From Micrococcaceae bacterium (lineage in GTDB: Bacteria > Actinomycetota > Actinomycetes > Actinomycetales > Micrococcaceae), in assembly GCA_030452125.1 (NCBI GenBank), contig JAKDMV010000010.1:1-47220 (forward strand): DNA of 47,220 nucleotides. Direction: 5' to 3'. Shown here in pieces: positions 34,658 through 43,047 of this stretch (the first letter of the stretch is position 1; each line of letters opens with the position of its first letter). A program made the position numbers and the translations under genes. The notes under the pieces are model-generated. The model did not search any database. It saw nothing but the letters and a program-made list of their open reading frames with translations, and had not been told where the DNA came from.

Positions 34658-35781
34658 CGGGCACCCTCTTCCGTGGCCGACGAAGCGTCGGCGAATTGTT
34701 CCCGGTACAGCGCATAGTGTTCGCGCTGGCGGTCCAGGGCCGCATGCGGCTGCGAATAGACGTTCTCGAAGACCTCCATCGGCTCCGGGTCCTGAAGGCC
34801 GATGATGCCCTGGCGCAGGCTGGCGGCCACCGAATCGGCCACCTCCCCGGCGGCTGCCTTCAGTTCGGCCTCGTCGACGCCGAGGTCCACCAGATGCCGT
34901 TCGAGGCGTTCGATCGGGTCCTTGGCGGCCCAGAGGTCCAGTTCGTTGGCATCGCGGTAGCGCGTGGGGTCATCCGCCGTGGTGTGCGGGCCCATCCGGT
35001 AGGTCACCGCCTCGATGAACGTGGGGCCGTTGCCGCTGCGGGCCCGATCCAGGGCGATCCGGGTGGCCGCCAGGCAGGCCAGCACGTCGTTGCCGTCCAC
35101 GCGCAGCGAGGGGATGCCGAACCCGGGTGACCGGTCGGCGATGTTGGTCAGGCTCTGGACCCCGACCGGTTCGGAGATGGCCCAATGGTTGTTCTGGCAG
35201 AAGAAGACCACCGGCGCCTGGTAGCTGGCGGCGAAGACCATGGCCTCGTTGACGTCGCCCTGGCTGGTGGCCCCGTCACCGAAGAAAGTGATGGCCGCCT
35301 GCGACCCGCCGTCGTATTTGATGCCCATGGCATAGCCGACCGCATGCAGGGCCTGGGCCCCGATGATGATCTGCGGTGTCGCCATGTTCTTGCCGAAGGG
35401 GTCCCAGCCGCTGTAGGCGTTGCCGCGCCAGACGCGCAGGGTGTCCTCGGCGCTGATCCCGCGGCAGTAGGCCAGCCCGGTTTCGCGGTAGGAGGGGAAG
35501 ATGAAATCGTCATCCTCCAGGGCCCGGCCGGCGCCGATCTGTGCTGCTTCCTGGCCCAGCAACGGTGGCCAGAGGGCGAGTTCGCCCTGACGCTGGAGCG
35601 CCGTGCCTTCCTGGTCGACACGGCGGATGGCCACCATGTCGGTATGGAGGCGGCGCAGGGCCTCCACCTCGATGTCGTCGACCCAGGGATCGAATTCCCC
35701 ATGCGGGGTGCGGCGTCCGCTGGGGTCGATGAGCTGGATCAGCTCCTCGCCCCGCTCGCCGGCTGCCTGTGGATTAGTCAT
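34654..35781 (-). CDS. bkdA: Branched-chain 2-oxoacid dehydrogenase E1 alpha
   Basis: The 375-residue E1 alpha subunit decarboxylates branched-chain 2-oxoacids using thiamine diphosphate. The cofactor motif is FFGDGATSQGDVNEAMVFAASYQAPVVFFCQNN (GDG ... NN). Other family segments are PPLLGQEAAQIGAGRAL, FIFPSYRETG, and TFIEAVTYRMGPHTTADDPTRYR with the phosphorylation-loop equivalent. The gene is first in bkdABC and divergent from an Lrp/AsnC gene. In M. tuberculosis the same three genes lie beside citE (from memory), supporting a branched-chain rather than pyruvate role. Confidence 0.93.
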   Translation of the reverse strand: MTNPQAAGERGEELIQLIDPSGRRTPHGEFDPWVDDIEVEALRRLHTDMVAIRRVDQEGTALQRQGELALWPPLLGQEAAQIGAGRALEDDDFIFPSYRETGLAYCRGISAEDTLRVWRGNAYSGWDPFGKNMATPQIIIGAQALHAVGYAMGIKYDGGSQAAITFFGDGATSQGDVNEAMVFAASYQAPVVFFCQNNHWAISEPVGVQSLTNIADRSPGFGIPSLRVDGNDVLACLAATRIALDRARSGNGPTFIEAVTYRMGPHTTADDPTRYRDANELDLWAAKDPIERLERHLVDLGVDEAELKAAAGEVADSVAASLRQGIIGLQDPEPMEVFENVYSQPHAALDRQREHYALYREQFADASSATEEGAR

Positions 35782-35984
35782 GGTCTGCGCTGCGTCCTTC
35801 GTTGTTCGTCGGCCGACTCGCTGGTTGCCGGATGGGTGATCCGGTGTCCGAACGGCGGGGCGGACTTCATCGTCGTTCCCTACCTGTGACGGTACTCACA
35901 AGACGCACTGCGCACAACCATCAATATATCTACTGAGCACTCTGCACGGTAACCGCCCGGTAGTACCTGATAGCGTTGCGCATT
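35782..35984. promoter_or_regulatory. Divergent bkdA / Lrp-type regulator promoter region
   Basis: The ~200-bp divergent gap contains an AT-rich stretch (AATATATCTACTGAGCACT, about 35923-35941), unusual in this GC-rich background and in keeping with Lrp-type binding and bendable promoter DNA. I could not assign exact -35/-10 boxes with confidence. Confidence 0.45.
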
Positions 35985-36479
35985 ATGGCTGACTTGGATG
36001 AGGTTGATCACAGACTGTTGGGGGCCCTGGCCCTGGACCCGAAGGCAACCACCGTGGCCCTGGCGACGACGCTGGGTCTATCGCGCAATACGGTGCAGGC
36101 GCGCTTGAACCGGCTGGAGAACCACGGGGCCTTCCTTTCCTTCGAACGCCGGGTCAACCCCGCGGCCCTGGGCTATCCGTTGACCAGCTTCGTCCACATC
36201 CACGTCCAGCAGAAGAAGCTCGGTGAGATCACCGCCGCCCTGGCCCGCATCCCCGAGGTCGTGGAAGCCCACGGGCTCAGCGGGACGGCCGATATCCTGG
36301 CCACCGTCGTGGCCCGCGGCGCCGAGGACCTCTTCCGGGTCAACGGCGCGATCCTGGACATCGACGGCATCGAACGCGCGGACACCTCGCTGTCGATGGC
36401 AGAACTGATCCCCCACCGGATGCGCCCGCTGCTGGAACGCGGGGCCGAAGGAGGCCCCTCGGCGACCGTCCGGAACTAA
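35985..36479 (+). CDS. Lrp/AsnC-family regulator (BkdR-like)
   Basis: From ATG 35985 the product is 164 residues. The N-terminal helix-turn-helix is LDEVDHRLLGALALDPKATTVALATTLGLSRNTVQARLNRLENHG, and the C-terminal RAM/AsnC domain follows (TSFVHIHVQQKKLGEITAALARIPEVVEAHGLSGTADILATVVARGAEDLFRV). Such regulators usually sense amino acids; beside bkdABC a branched-chain amino acid or its oxoacid is likely. It is transcribed away from bkdA, and its stop overlaps the stop of the convergent gene at 36476 by 4 bp. Confidence 0.92.
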   Translation: MADLDEVDHRLLGALALDPKATTVALATTLGLSRNTVQARLNRLENHGAFLSFERRVNPAALGYPLTSFVHIHVQQKKLGEITAALARIPEVVEAHGLSGTADILATVVARGAEDLFRVNGAILDIDGIERADTSLSMAELIPHRMRPLLERGAEGGPSATVRN

Positions 36480-36805
36480 TGGCGGATGCGCCCGGCTCCC
36501 CAGACGGCCACGGCGCACGCTCCGGCGATCAGGACCGACTGGAGCACCGCGTGCGGGGCCGGCCGTCCGGCGACGGGCGCTCCCATGACGGTACCCAGGC
36601 CCGCGGAGGACATCACCGTGCCCACCCCGAGCCAGGACATCGCGGAGCCGGCGCTCAGGGAACTGGCCATGCTGAACGCCGAGACGGCACTACCCACCGA
36701 TCCGATCGACCCGATGCTGCCCACCGAGCAGATCGACAGCACGGACCCGGCGCTACCGATGCTCAGGAACGAATCCTGCGAGGCGATGGACCACGAACTG
36801 GACAT
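36476..36805 (-). CDS. Ser/Gly short-repeat protein with C-terminal hydrophobic segment
   Basis: From ATG 36805 the product is 109 residues. It is dominated by short repeats of the type SIGSxGS (FLSIGSAGSVLSICSVGSIGSIGSVGSAVSAFSMASSLSAGSAMSWLG). Every second or third residue is Ser or Gly and hydrophobics alternate, as expected for a beta-roll or beta-strand-rich surface structure. A C-terminal hydrophobic helix (AVLQSVLIAGACAVAVWGAG) could anchor it in the membrane. The upstream frame extension is excluded because the repeats start at this ATG. Similar short proteins occur in Arthrobacter relatives as far as I recall; function is unknown. Overlaps the AsnC gene end to end by 4 bp. Confidence 0.65.
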   Translation of the reverse strand: MSSSWSIASQDSFLSIGSAGSVLSICSVGSIGSIGSVGSAVSAFSMASSLSAGSAMSWLGVGTVMSSAGLGTVMGAPVAGRPAPHAVLQSVLIAGACAVAVWGAGRIRH

Positions 36806-36933
36806 GGCCCCAGCGTAGTCCGGCGGGACCGCCCGGTGAAGGCCCTTCCCCGGTACACGGCAAGGAAGCCGGGTCCGCACTGGCGAACCCGGCTTCCGCC
36901 GTCGTCCCGGATCCGCGACCCGGGCTGGATGAC

Positions 36934-38571
36934 CTAGTGGTCGGTGGCCTTCTCGGCACCGAAACCGGTCAGTGAACGGACCTCCATTTCGGCCTGCTTG
37001 GCCGGGTCTTCCTTCCGGTTGCTGAGCACGGTGCCCAACCAGCCCAGCAGGAACGCCAGCGGGATCGAAACGATGCCCGGGTTGCTCAACGGGAAGAACG
37101 CGAAGTCGGCGCTGGTGATCATCGAGGTCTCGGTGCCGGAAACGACCGGGGAGAACGCGATGAGGATGATCGCGGCGGCCAGGCCGCCATACATCGACCA
37201 GACGGCCCCCTGGGTGGAGAAGCGCTTCCAGTACAGCGAGTAAACGATCGTCGGCAGGTTCGCCGAGGCGGCCACGGCGAAGGCCAGCGCGACCAGGAAG
37301 GCCACGTTCTGCCCCTGGGCGCCGATGCCACCGATGATGGCGGCGATGCCGATGACGACCACCGTGCGACGGGCGACCTTCATCTCCTTCTCCGGGGTCG
37401 TCTTGCCCTTGGCGATGACGTTGGCGTAGATGTCATGGGCGAACGAGGCCGCAGCGGTGATCGTCAGCCCGGCCACCACGGCCAGGATGGTCGCGAAGGC
37501 GACCGCCGAGATCACCCCGAGCAGGAGCGGTCCCCCGAGTTCGAAGGCCAGCAGCGGGGCCGCGGAGTTCACCCCGCCCGGGGCGTTGGTGATGCGCTCG
37601 GGGCCGATCAGTGCCGCAGCGCCGTAACCCAGCACCAGGGTGAACAGGTAGAACGCCCCGATGAGCCAGATCGCCCAGACCACGGACTTGCGGGCCTCCT
37701 TCGCGGTGGGGACCGTGTAGAAGCGCATCAGCACGTGCGGCAGGGCGGCGGTGCCCAGCACCAGGGCCAGGGCCAGGGAGACGAAGTCCAGCTTCGAGGC
37801 CTCCGAGACACCGTACTTCAGGCCCGGATCCAGCAGCGCCGGGTTGTTCGCGGTCTCCACGGCGTCACCGAGCAGGGCCGAGAGGTTGAAGCCGTACATG
37901 GACAGCACCCAGATGGTCATGACCAGCACACCGGCGATGAGCAGGCAGGCCTTGACGATCTGCACCCAGGTGGTGCCCTTCATGCCGCCGACCAACACGT
38001 AGACGATCATCAGCGCGCCCACGACGGTGATGACCAGCGACTGGCCCATCTTCCCGTCGATCCCCAGCAGCAAGGAGACCAGCGCACCGGCCCCGGCCAT
38101 CTGGGCCAGCAGGTAGAACAGGCAGACCGACAGCGTGGTGATGGCCGCCGCGATGCGGATGGGCCGCTGCTTGAGCCGGAAGGACAACACATCGGCCATG
38201 GTGAACTTGCCGGTGTTGCGCAGCATCTCGGCGACCAGCAGCAGGGCGACCAACCAGGCCACCAGGAAGCCGATGGAGTAGAGGAAGCCGTCATAGCCGT
38301 TGATGGCGATCGCCCCGACGATCCCCAGGAACGAGGCGGCCGAGAGGTAGTCCCCCGCGATCGCCGTCCCGTTCTGGGTTCCGGTGAAGGAACGCCCGCC
38401 GGCGTAGTAGTCGGCGGCGGTCTTGTTGTTCTTGCTCGCCTTCAACACGATCACCAGGGTGACCCCGACGAAGAGCGCGAAGATGCTGATGTTGACGATG
38501 GGGCTGCCCACCGACGTCGATTCCGTCGCTGCGGCCAGTGGTGCCGCGGCGGTCAGGGACAGAAGGCTCAT
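36934..38571 (-). CDS. SSS-family monocarboxylate symporter (ActP/MctC-like)
   Basis: The 545-residue, about 13-helix sodium/solute symporter resembles ActP/MctC carriers of acetate, pyruvate and propionate. Characteristic pieces are DYYAGGRSFTGTQNGTAIAGDYLSAASFLGI (about 54-84), GTAALPHVLMRFYTVPTAKEARKSVVWA (about 272-299) and the GLTITAAASFAHDIYANV segment. It overlaps the preceding DUF485 gene by 4 bp (ATGA). That pair is the usual ActP-YjcH arrangement. It faces a second symporter/DUF485-like pair on the other strand, with LytS-LytTR genes between, suggesting a regulated carboxylate uptake locus. Confidence 0.92.
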   Translation of the reverse strand: MSLLSLTAAAPLAAATESTSVGSPIVNISIFALFVGVTLVIVLKASKNNKTAADYYAGGRSFTGTQNGTAIAGDYLSAASFLGIVGAIAINGYDGFLYSIGFLVAWLVALLLVAEMLRNTGKFTMADVLSFRLKQRPIRIAAAITTLSVCLFYLLAQMAGAGALVSLLLGIDGKMGQSLVITVVGALMIVYVLVGGMKGTTWVQIVKACLLIAGVLVMTIWVLSMYGFNLSALLGDAVETANNPALLDPGLKYGVSEASKLDFVSLALALVLGTAALPHVLMRFYTVPTAKEARKSVVWAIWLIGAFYLFTLVLGYGAAALIGPERITNAPGGVNSAAPLLAFELGGPLLLGVISAVAFATILAVVAGLTITAAASFAHDIYANVIAKGKTTPEKEMKVARRTVVVIGIAAIIGGIGAQGQNVAFLVALAFAVAASANLPTIVYSLYWKRFSTQGAVWSMYGGLAAAIILIAFSPVVSGTETSMITSADFAFFPLSNPGIVSIPLAFLLGWLGTVLSNRKEDPAKQAEMEVRSLTGFGAEKATDH

Positions 38572-38975
38572 TTCAGGTCTCCTTCGTCGACGTTGGCTTC
38601 GAGTCGATCGCGCAGGGCCGTGGCCCTGGGGTCCAGCTTCCTATTCGAGAAGTGGACGTAGGCCGCGGTGATGCCGAAGGTCGAGACGAATTGCAGCAGT
38701 CCCAGCAGGAGACCGAGATTGATGTTCCCGATCACCTTGATGGACATGAAGTCGTGGGCGTAGTCGGCCAGAAGGACGTAGGCGAAGTACCAGACCAGGA
38801 AGGCGATGGCCATCGGGAAGATGAAGCTGCGTTGGGTTTTGCGCAGATCCTGGAACTCGTCGCTGGCCTGGACGGCCATGAATTCCTCGGACACTTGGTC
38901 CGGGGCGGGATCGGTCCGTAGGGCGGCGTCGGTGCCGTCCTGCGGAACAGGGTCCGGGCTGGTGGGGTGGGCCAT
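38568..38975 (-). CDS. DUF485 membrane protein, partner of the symporter
   Basis: From ATG 38975 (GAGGAGAAG ribosome-binding site) the product is 135 residues. The DUF485 domain covers about 33-120: DEFQDLRKTQRSFIFPMAIAFLVWYFAYVLLADYAHDFMSIKV with two membrane helices (FPMAIAFLVWYFAYVLLA and INLGLLLGLLQFVSTFGITAAYVHF) joined by a conserved loop. It is encoded directly upstream of the ActP-like gene (ATGA overlap), where YjcH-type partners are usually found. The N-terminal 30 residues are Pro/Asp-rich. Confidence 0.88.
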   Translation of the reverse strand: MAHPTSPDPVPQDGTDAALRTDPAPDQVSEEFMAVQASDEFQDLRKTQRSFIFPMAIAFLVWYFAYVLLADYAHDFMSIKVIGNINLGLLLGLLQFVSTFGITAAYVHFSNRKLDPRATALRDRLEANVDEGDLK

Positions 38976-39044
38976 TTTCTTCTCCTCAAGGGTGGTGGCA
39001 TCCATCCGCCGCGGGACAAACCGTGTCCACACGCATCCTCGGCG

Positions 39045-39064
39045 GAAGAGTGACACCCATCACT
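39045..39064. promoter_or_regulatory. CRP/GlxR-type palindrome in the divergent promoter region
   Basis: AGAGTGACACCCATCACTCT is a perfect 7-bp inverted repeat with a 6-base spacer, with core GTGA-N6-TCAC as in CRP/GlxR sites. It lies between the DUF485-symporter operon (start 38975) and the lytS-like gene (start 39228), so it could control both by carbon-source signals. Confidence 0.65.
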
Positions 39065-39227
39065 CTCGGGCACCATCAACCGATAGTGAAGCGACCCGCA
39101 GCATGTCGTGGCCCAGCGGTGCGCCCCATGCGCCCAACGGTCATTGGTCCCGCCGAACGGTCGGGCCCGACACGGCCGTCGAAGCCGTCCCCCGACGACA
39201 CCGCGGGCCGGCGTCTAGGCTGTCTGC

Positions 39228-40415
39228 ATGCTCTCCGCCGCCGCCCAGACCACGCTGATCATCGCGATCATCACCATTGCCGTGGCCGTGGTCTACTACG
39301 TGGGGTTCCATGTGCTGCGCTCCTCCCGTGACCTGGGCACCGATGCCGACCGGGCGACCTACGAGACATTGCACCGGGTGTCCCAGGCGGCCCCGCATTT
39401 CAGCTCGGGGTTGCACTCCGAGGGGGCCGGACGGGCCGCCCGGCAACTCCGCGACGTACTCGGCTGCGAGGGTTTGGCGATCACCGATGCCGCGACGGTC
39501 CTGGCCCTGGACGGACCACTGGCCGATACCGTGTCCCGGGAGCCGGGCCGGATCGAAGGGCATTCGGCCGATGCCGTGCGCGCGGCCCGGACCCAGGTGA
39601 TCCGTGGACCGGGGGCCGACGGCGTCTACGCCCCCATCCTGGTCCGCGGCAGCGCCGTGGGAACCGTCGTGGCCCTGGCCCCCCGGGCCAACGCCGGCCT
39701 GGTACGGGCCACCACCGAGCTGGCCGCCTGGGTGGCCGCCCAGCTGGGTCTGGCCGAGCTGGACGAATCGCGGGCCCTGCTGATGGAGGCCGAGGTCCGC
39801 GCCCTCCGGGCCCAGATCAGCCCGCATTTCATCTACAACAGCCTCAACGCGATCGCCTCGTTCATCAACACCGACCCGCAGCGGGCCAGGACGCTCGTCG
39901 TGGAATTCGCCGACTTCACCAGGTACTCGTTCCGCCGCCACGGGGACTTCACCACCCTGGCCGAGGAGCTGCAGGCCATCGACCGCTACCTCCTCCTGGA
40001 GAAGGCCAGGTTCGGCGAACGCATCAAGGTCTCGTTGGCGATCGCCCCGGAGGTCCTGAGCACCGTCATCCCGTTCCTGTCGTTGCAGCCGCTGGTGGAG
40101 AACGCGGTGCGCCACGGATTGGAGGGCAAGGCCACCGGCGGGCTGATCACCCTCACGGCCGCCGACGACGGGGAGTTCGCGGAGATCACCGTCGAGGATG
40201 ACGGGGTGGGCGCGGATCCGGAGGAGCTGCGTGCCCTGCTGGCCGGGACGACCGACGGCGTTCATGTGGGACTGCGCAATGTCGACGTGCGTCTGCGCCA
40301 GCTCTACGGTGACGACCACGGGCTGGTCATCGACACCGCCCCCGGGGCAGGGACCCTGATCACCGTGCGTATCCCCAAATTCCAGCCCGGTTACGACGCC
40401 GGACCGCCGCTGTGA
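39228..40415 (+). CDS. LytS-type sensor histidine kinase
   Basis: The 395-residue kinase has one clear N-terminal membrane segment (TLIIAIITIAVAVVYYVGF, about 9-27), a GAF-like sensor region (about 45-175) and a His_kinase domain of the LytS type. The phosphoacceptor is His200 in RAQISPHFIYNSLNAI. The ATP lid follows with PFLSLQPLVENAVRHGLEGK and TVEDDGVGADPEELRALL. It belongs with the LytTR regulator 29 bp downstream. The many-helix sensor of LytS itself is absent; sensing by the GAF-like part is more likely, possibly of a carboxylate brought by the adjacent symporters (inference). Confidence 0.9.
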   Translation: MLSAAAQTTLIIAIITIAVAVVYYVGFHVLRSSRDLGTDADRATYETLHRVSQAAPHFSSGLHSEGAGRAARQLRDVLGCEGLAITDAATVLALDGPLADTVSREPGRIEGHSADAVRAARTQVIRGPGADGVYAPILVRGSAVGTVVALAPRANAGLVRATTELAAWVAAQLGLAELDESRALLMEAEVRALRAQISPHFIYNSLNAIASFINTDPQRARTLVVEFADFTRYSFRRHGDFTTLAEELQAIDRYLLLEKARFGERIKVSLAIAPEVLSTVIPFLSLQPLVENAVRHGLEGKATGGLITLTAADDGEFAEITVEDDGVGADPEELRALLAGTTDGVHVGLRNVDVRLRQLYGDDHGLVIDTAPGAGTLITVRIPKFQPGYDAGPPL

Positions 40416-40444
40416 GTGCCCGGCAGGCAGGCTGTCCCTAGACT

Positions 40445-41167
40445 ATGGGAATGATCAATGTCGTCGTCGCCGATGATGAGCTGCCGGCCGTCGAGGAACT
40501 GGCCTTCCTGTTGGAACGTGATGCCCGGGTGGGCCGGATCCACCGGGCGACCTCAGGGGCTGCTGCCCTGAAGGCGCTCCAGGAGTTCGACGTCGATGCC
40601 CTCTTCCTGGACATCCACATGCCGTCCCTGTCCGGGCTGGACATCGCCCGCGTGATTTCCCGCTTCAGCCGTCCCCCCGCCGTCGTCTTCGTCACCGCCG
40701 ACGAGGCGCAGGCGCTGGAGGCCTTCGAACTGGCCGCCGTCGATTACGTCCTGAAGCCGATCCGTCCGGAACGGTTGGCCGAGTCGGTGCGCCGGGTCTG
40801 CGAACTGATCCAGGACGGCCCCCAGGAACCCGAGGTCGTCACGGTCGACCAGGGGGGAATCACCCGGATGATCCGGCGCGACGAGATCCGCTATGTCCAG
40901 GCCCAGGGAGACTATGCCCGCCTGCACACCGCCGATGCCAGCTATCTGATCAGGGTCCCGTTGAACGATCTGGAACAGCAATGGGGTTCCGCGGGCTATC
41001 TACGCATCCACCGCGGATACCTGGTCGCCATGGACCGGGTGGACCAGGTCAAGCTGGCTCCGGGCAAGGCCTCGGTCATCATCGGGGCCACGGAGCTGCC
41101 GGTGAGCCGACGCGCTCTGCCGCAGCTGCGCGAACAACTGGCGGCCAACCGCATCAGGCCTTCATGA
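40445..41167 (+). CDS. LytTR-family response regulator
   Basis: The 240-residue regulator has a receiver domain (VVVADDELPAVEELAFLL; phospho-Asp56 in DALFLDIHMP; conserved Lys in VDYVLKPIRP) and a C-terminal LytTR DNA-binding domain (EIRYVQAQGDYARLHTADASYLIRVPLNDLEQQW ... YLRIHRGYLVAMDRV ... LPVSRRALPQLREQL). It pairs with the upstream LytS-type kinase. Its stop overlaps the start of the next gene (ATGA), placing regulator and transporter genes in one operon. In Enterobacteria related kinase/regulator pairs control pyruvate transporters, a useful parallel (family knowledge). Confidence 0.93.
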   Translation: MGMINVVVADDELPAVEELAFLLERDARVGRIHRATSGAAALKALQEFDVDALFLDIHMPSLSGLDIARVISRFSRPPAVVFVTADEAQALEAFELAAVDYVLKPIRPERLAESVRRVCELIQDGPQEPEVVTVDQGGITRMIRRDEIRYVQAQGDYARLHTADASYLIRVPLNDLEQQWGSAGYLRIHRGYLVAMDRVDQVKLAPGKASVIIGATELPVSRRALPQLREQLAANRIRPS

Positions 41168-41550
41168 CCACCCCGGATTCCGGCCCGACCCCCGGCCCCT
41201 CCCCGCTCCCGGCCCGGGTCAGGGTCACCGCACCGGAGGGGGCGCCGCTGGGCATCGCCCGGCGTCGGGCCAGCCACGACCCCGCCGCGGAGTTCTACGT
41301 CAGATCGTTGATCCGCTCGCAATTGCGTCTGTCCCTGTCGGTGGCGTTGGGGTTCCTGCTGCTTCTGCTGTGCCTGGCCGTCGTGGTCACGTTCTGGCCG
41401 CAGATCCAGGACATCCGGTTGCTGACCATCCCGCTGCCCTGGCTGGTCCTGGGGGTCGGGGTGTACCCGATCATCCTGCTGGGCGCCTTCCTCTACAACC
41501 GGGTCAGCGCCCGCTACGAGGCACAGTATCTGGATGTGACCCGGGAATGA
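41164..41550 (+). CDS. Small membrane protein, DUF485-like partner
   Basis: From ATG 41164 (ATGA overlap with the regulator) the product is 128 residues. The N-terminal ~50 residues are polar (Pro/Ala/Arg-rich), followed by FYVRSLIRSQLRLSLSVALGFLLLLLCLAVVVTFWPQIQ (first helix) and LPWLVLGVGVYPIILLGAFLYNRVSARYEAQYLDV (second helix). Two helices of this layout, immediately before an SSS symporter gene (ATGA overlap), are what the DUF485/YjcH family shows, but similarity is weaker than in the copy at 38568. Confidence 0.8.
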   Translation: MTTPDSGPTPGPSPLPARVRVTAPEGAPLGIARRRASHDPAAEFYVRSLIRSQLRLSLSVALGFLLLLLCLAVVVTFWPQIQDIRLLTIPLPWLVLGVGVYPIILLGAFLYNRVSARYEAQYLDVTRE

Positions 41551-43040
41551 ATGCCGGAACCTCGTTGCTGGCCATCGCCGCCGTCGTCGTCTCCACCGTC
41601 CTCATTGCCGTGCACGGGCTGCGCCTGTCGCGGACCACCGGGGACTTCTATGTCGCCTCGCGGACGGTCAAACCCTGGTGGAACGCCTCGGCCATCGGCG
41701 GGGAGTACCTCTCGGCGGCCAGCTTCCTGGGTATCGCAGGGCTCATCGTCGTCTCGGGCCAGGACGCCCTCTGGTTCCCCATCGGATATACGGCCGGATA
41801 TCTGATGCTGCTGCTCTTCGTGGCTGCCCCGCTGCGCCGGTCCGGGGCCTACACGGTCCCCGACTTCGCCCAGATCCGCTTGGCCGGCCGGACCGTCCGC
41901 CTGGTCACCAGCATCATGGTGGTGGTCGTCGGGTGGCTCTACATCGTCCCGCAACTGCACGGGGCCTCCCTGACCCTGGGGATCACCACCGGTCTGCCCG
42001 GATGGCTGGGGGCCGGCCTGGTCATGACCGCGGTCTGCCTGACGGTGCTGGCCGGGGGGATGCGCTCGATCACGTTCGTCCAGGCCTTCCAGTTCTGGCT
42101 CAAGCTCGGCGCGCTGGCCATCCCCACGGTCTTCCTGCTCCTCCAGCTGGGCTTGACCGGCCAATCCCCCACCCAGGACGGCCTGGCCTTCGACCTGCCC
42201 CGGCAGGTGCTGGGACGAACGGGCATCTACGCGACGATTTCACTGATCGTGGCCCTGCTGTTCGGTACGCTGGGCCTACCTCATGTGCTGGTCCGTTTCT
42301 ACACGAACCCCGATGGGGCCTCGGCCCGGCGTACGACGTCGATCGTACTGGGGCTGCTCTCCCTGTTCTATCTGTTCCCCACGGTCCTGGGGGTACTGGG
42401 CAGGGCCTATCTTCCGGAACTGGCCGCCGGGGGCAATGCGGACGCCACGGTGCTGCTGCTGCCCCACCGCATCGTCGGCGGGACGATGGGAAACCTGTTG
42501 ACCGCCCTGGTGATCGGCGGGGCCTTCGCCGCCTTCATATCCACCACCTCGGGCCTGGTGGTCTCGCTGGCGGGGGTGATCAGCCAAGATCTCTTCGGCG
42601 GTACGGTGCGCGGCTTCCGCTATGCGACGGTGCTGGCCAGCGTCATCCCGCTGCTGCTGGCCCTGGGCACCAGCACGCTGGCCCTGGCCGGGGCCATCGG
42701 GGCGGTGTTCGCCTTCACGGCCTCCACGATCTGCCCGCTGCTGCTGCTGGGCATCTGGTGGCGTGGGCTCACGGCCGCCGGGGCCGTGGCCGGCATGCTC
42801 TCCGGGGCGCTGGCATGTGCCGCGGCCATGACCGCGGTTTCGGTGCTGCCCCGGCTCTCGGGGATGGCCCTGGAGGTGGCCACCCAACCGGCGGCGTGGA
42901 CCGTCCCGTTGGCCTTCATCGTCACGGTGCTCGTGTCCCGGGCCACGCGGGGCCCCTCGGCCGAAGCGACCACCCGGGTCATGACCCGCCTGCACGCCCC
43001 CGAGCGGACTACGGCGCCCGGCCCCGCGGGCCGGCACTAG
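41547..43040 (+). CDS. SSS-family symporter, second copy
   Basis: From ATG 41547 (ATGA overlap) the product is 497 residues with about 13 helices. Matching ActP-type segments are DFYVASRTVKPWWNASAIGGEYLSAASFLGIAGLI (about 32-66), VGWLYIVPQLHGASLTLG, GTLGLPHVLVRFYTNPDGASARRTTSIVLG and TTSGLVVSLAGVISQDLFGG. It is clearly different from the symporter at 36934 and lacks its long N-terminal segment. Being last in lytS-lytTR-DUF485-like-sss, it is probably regulated by the two-component system. Substrate likely a short organic acid. Confidence 0.92.
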   Translation: MNAGTSLLAIAAVVVSTVLIAVHGLRLSRTTGDFYVASRTVKPWWNASAIGGEYLSAASFLGIAGLIVVSGQDALWFPIGYTAGYLMLLLFVAAPLRRSGAYTVPDFAQIRLAGRTVRLVTSIMVVVVGWLYIVPQLHGASLTLGITTGLPGWLGAGLVMTAVCLTVLAGGMRSITFVQAFQFWLKLGALAIPTVFLLLQLGLTGQSPTQDGLAFDLPRQVLGRTGIYATISLIVALLFGTLGLPHVLVRFYTNPDGASARRTTSIVLGLLSLFYLFPTVLGVLGRAYLPELAAGGNADATVLLLPHRIVGGTMGNLLTALVIGGAFAAFISTTSGLVVSLAGVISQDLFGGTVRGFRYATVLASVIPLLLALGTSTLALAGAIGAVFAFTASTICPLLLLGIWWRGLTAAGAVAGMLSGALACAAAMTAVSVLPRLSGMALEVATQPAAWTVPLAFIVTVLVSRATRGPSAEATTRVMTRLHAPERTTAPGPAGRH

Positions 43041-43047
43041 CTGCGGG

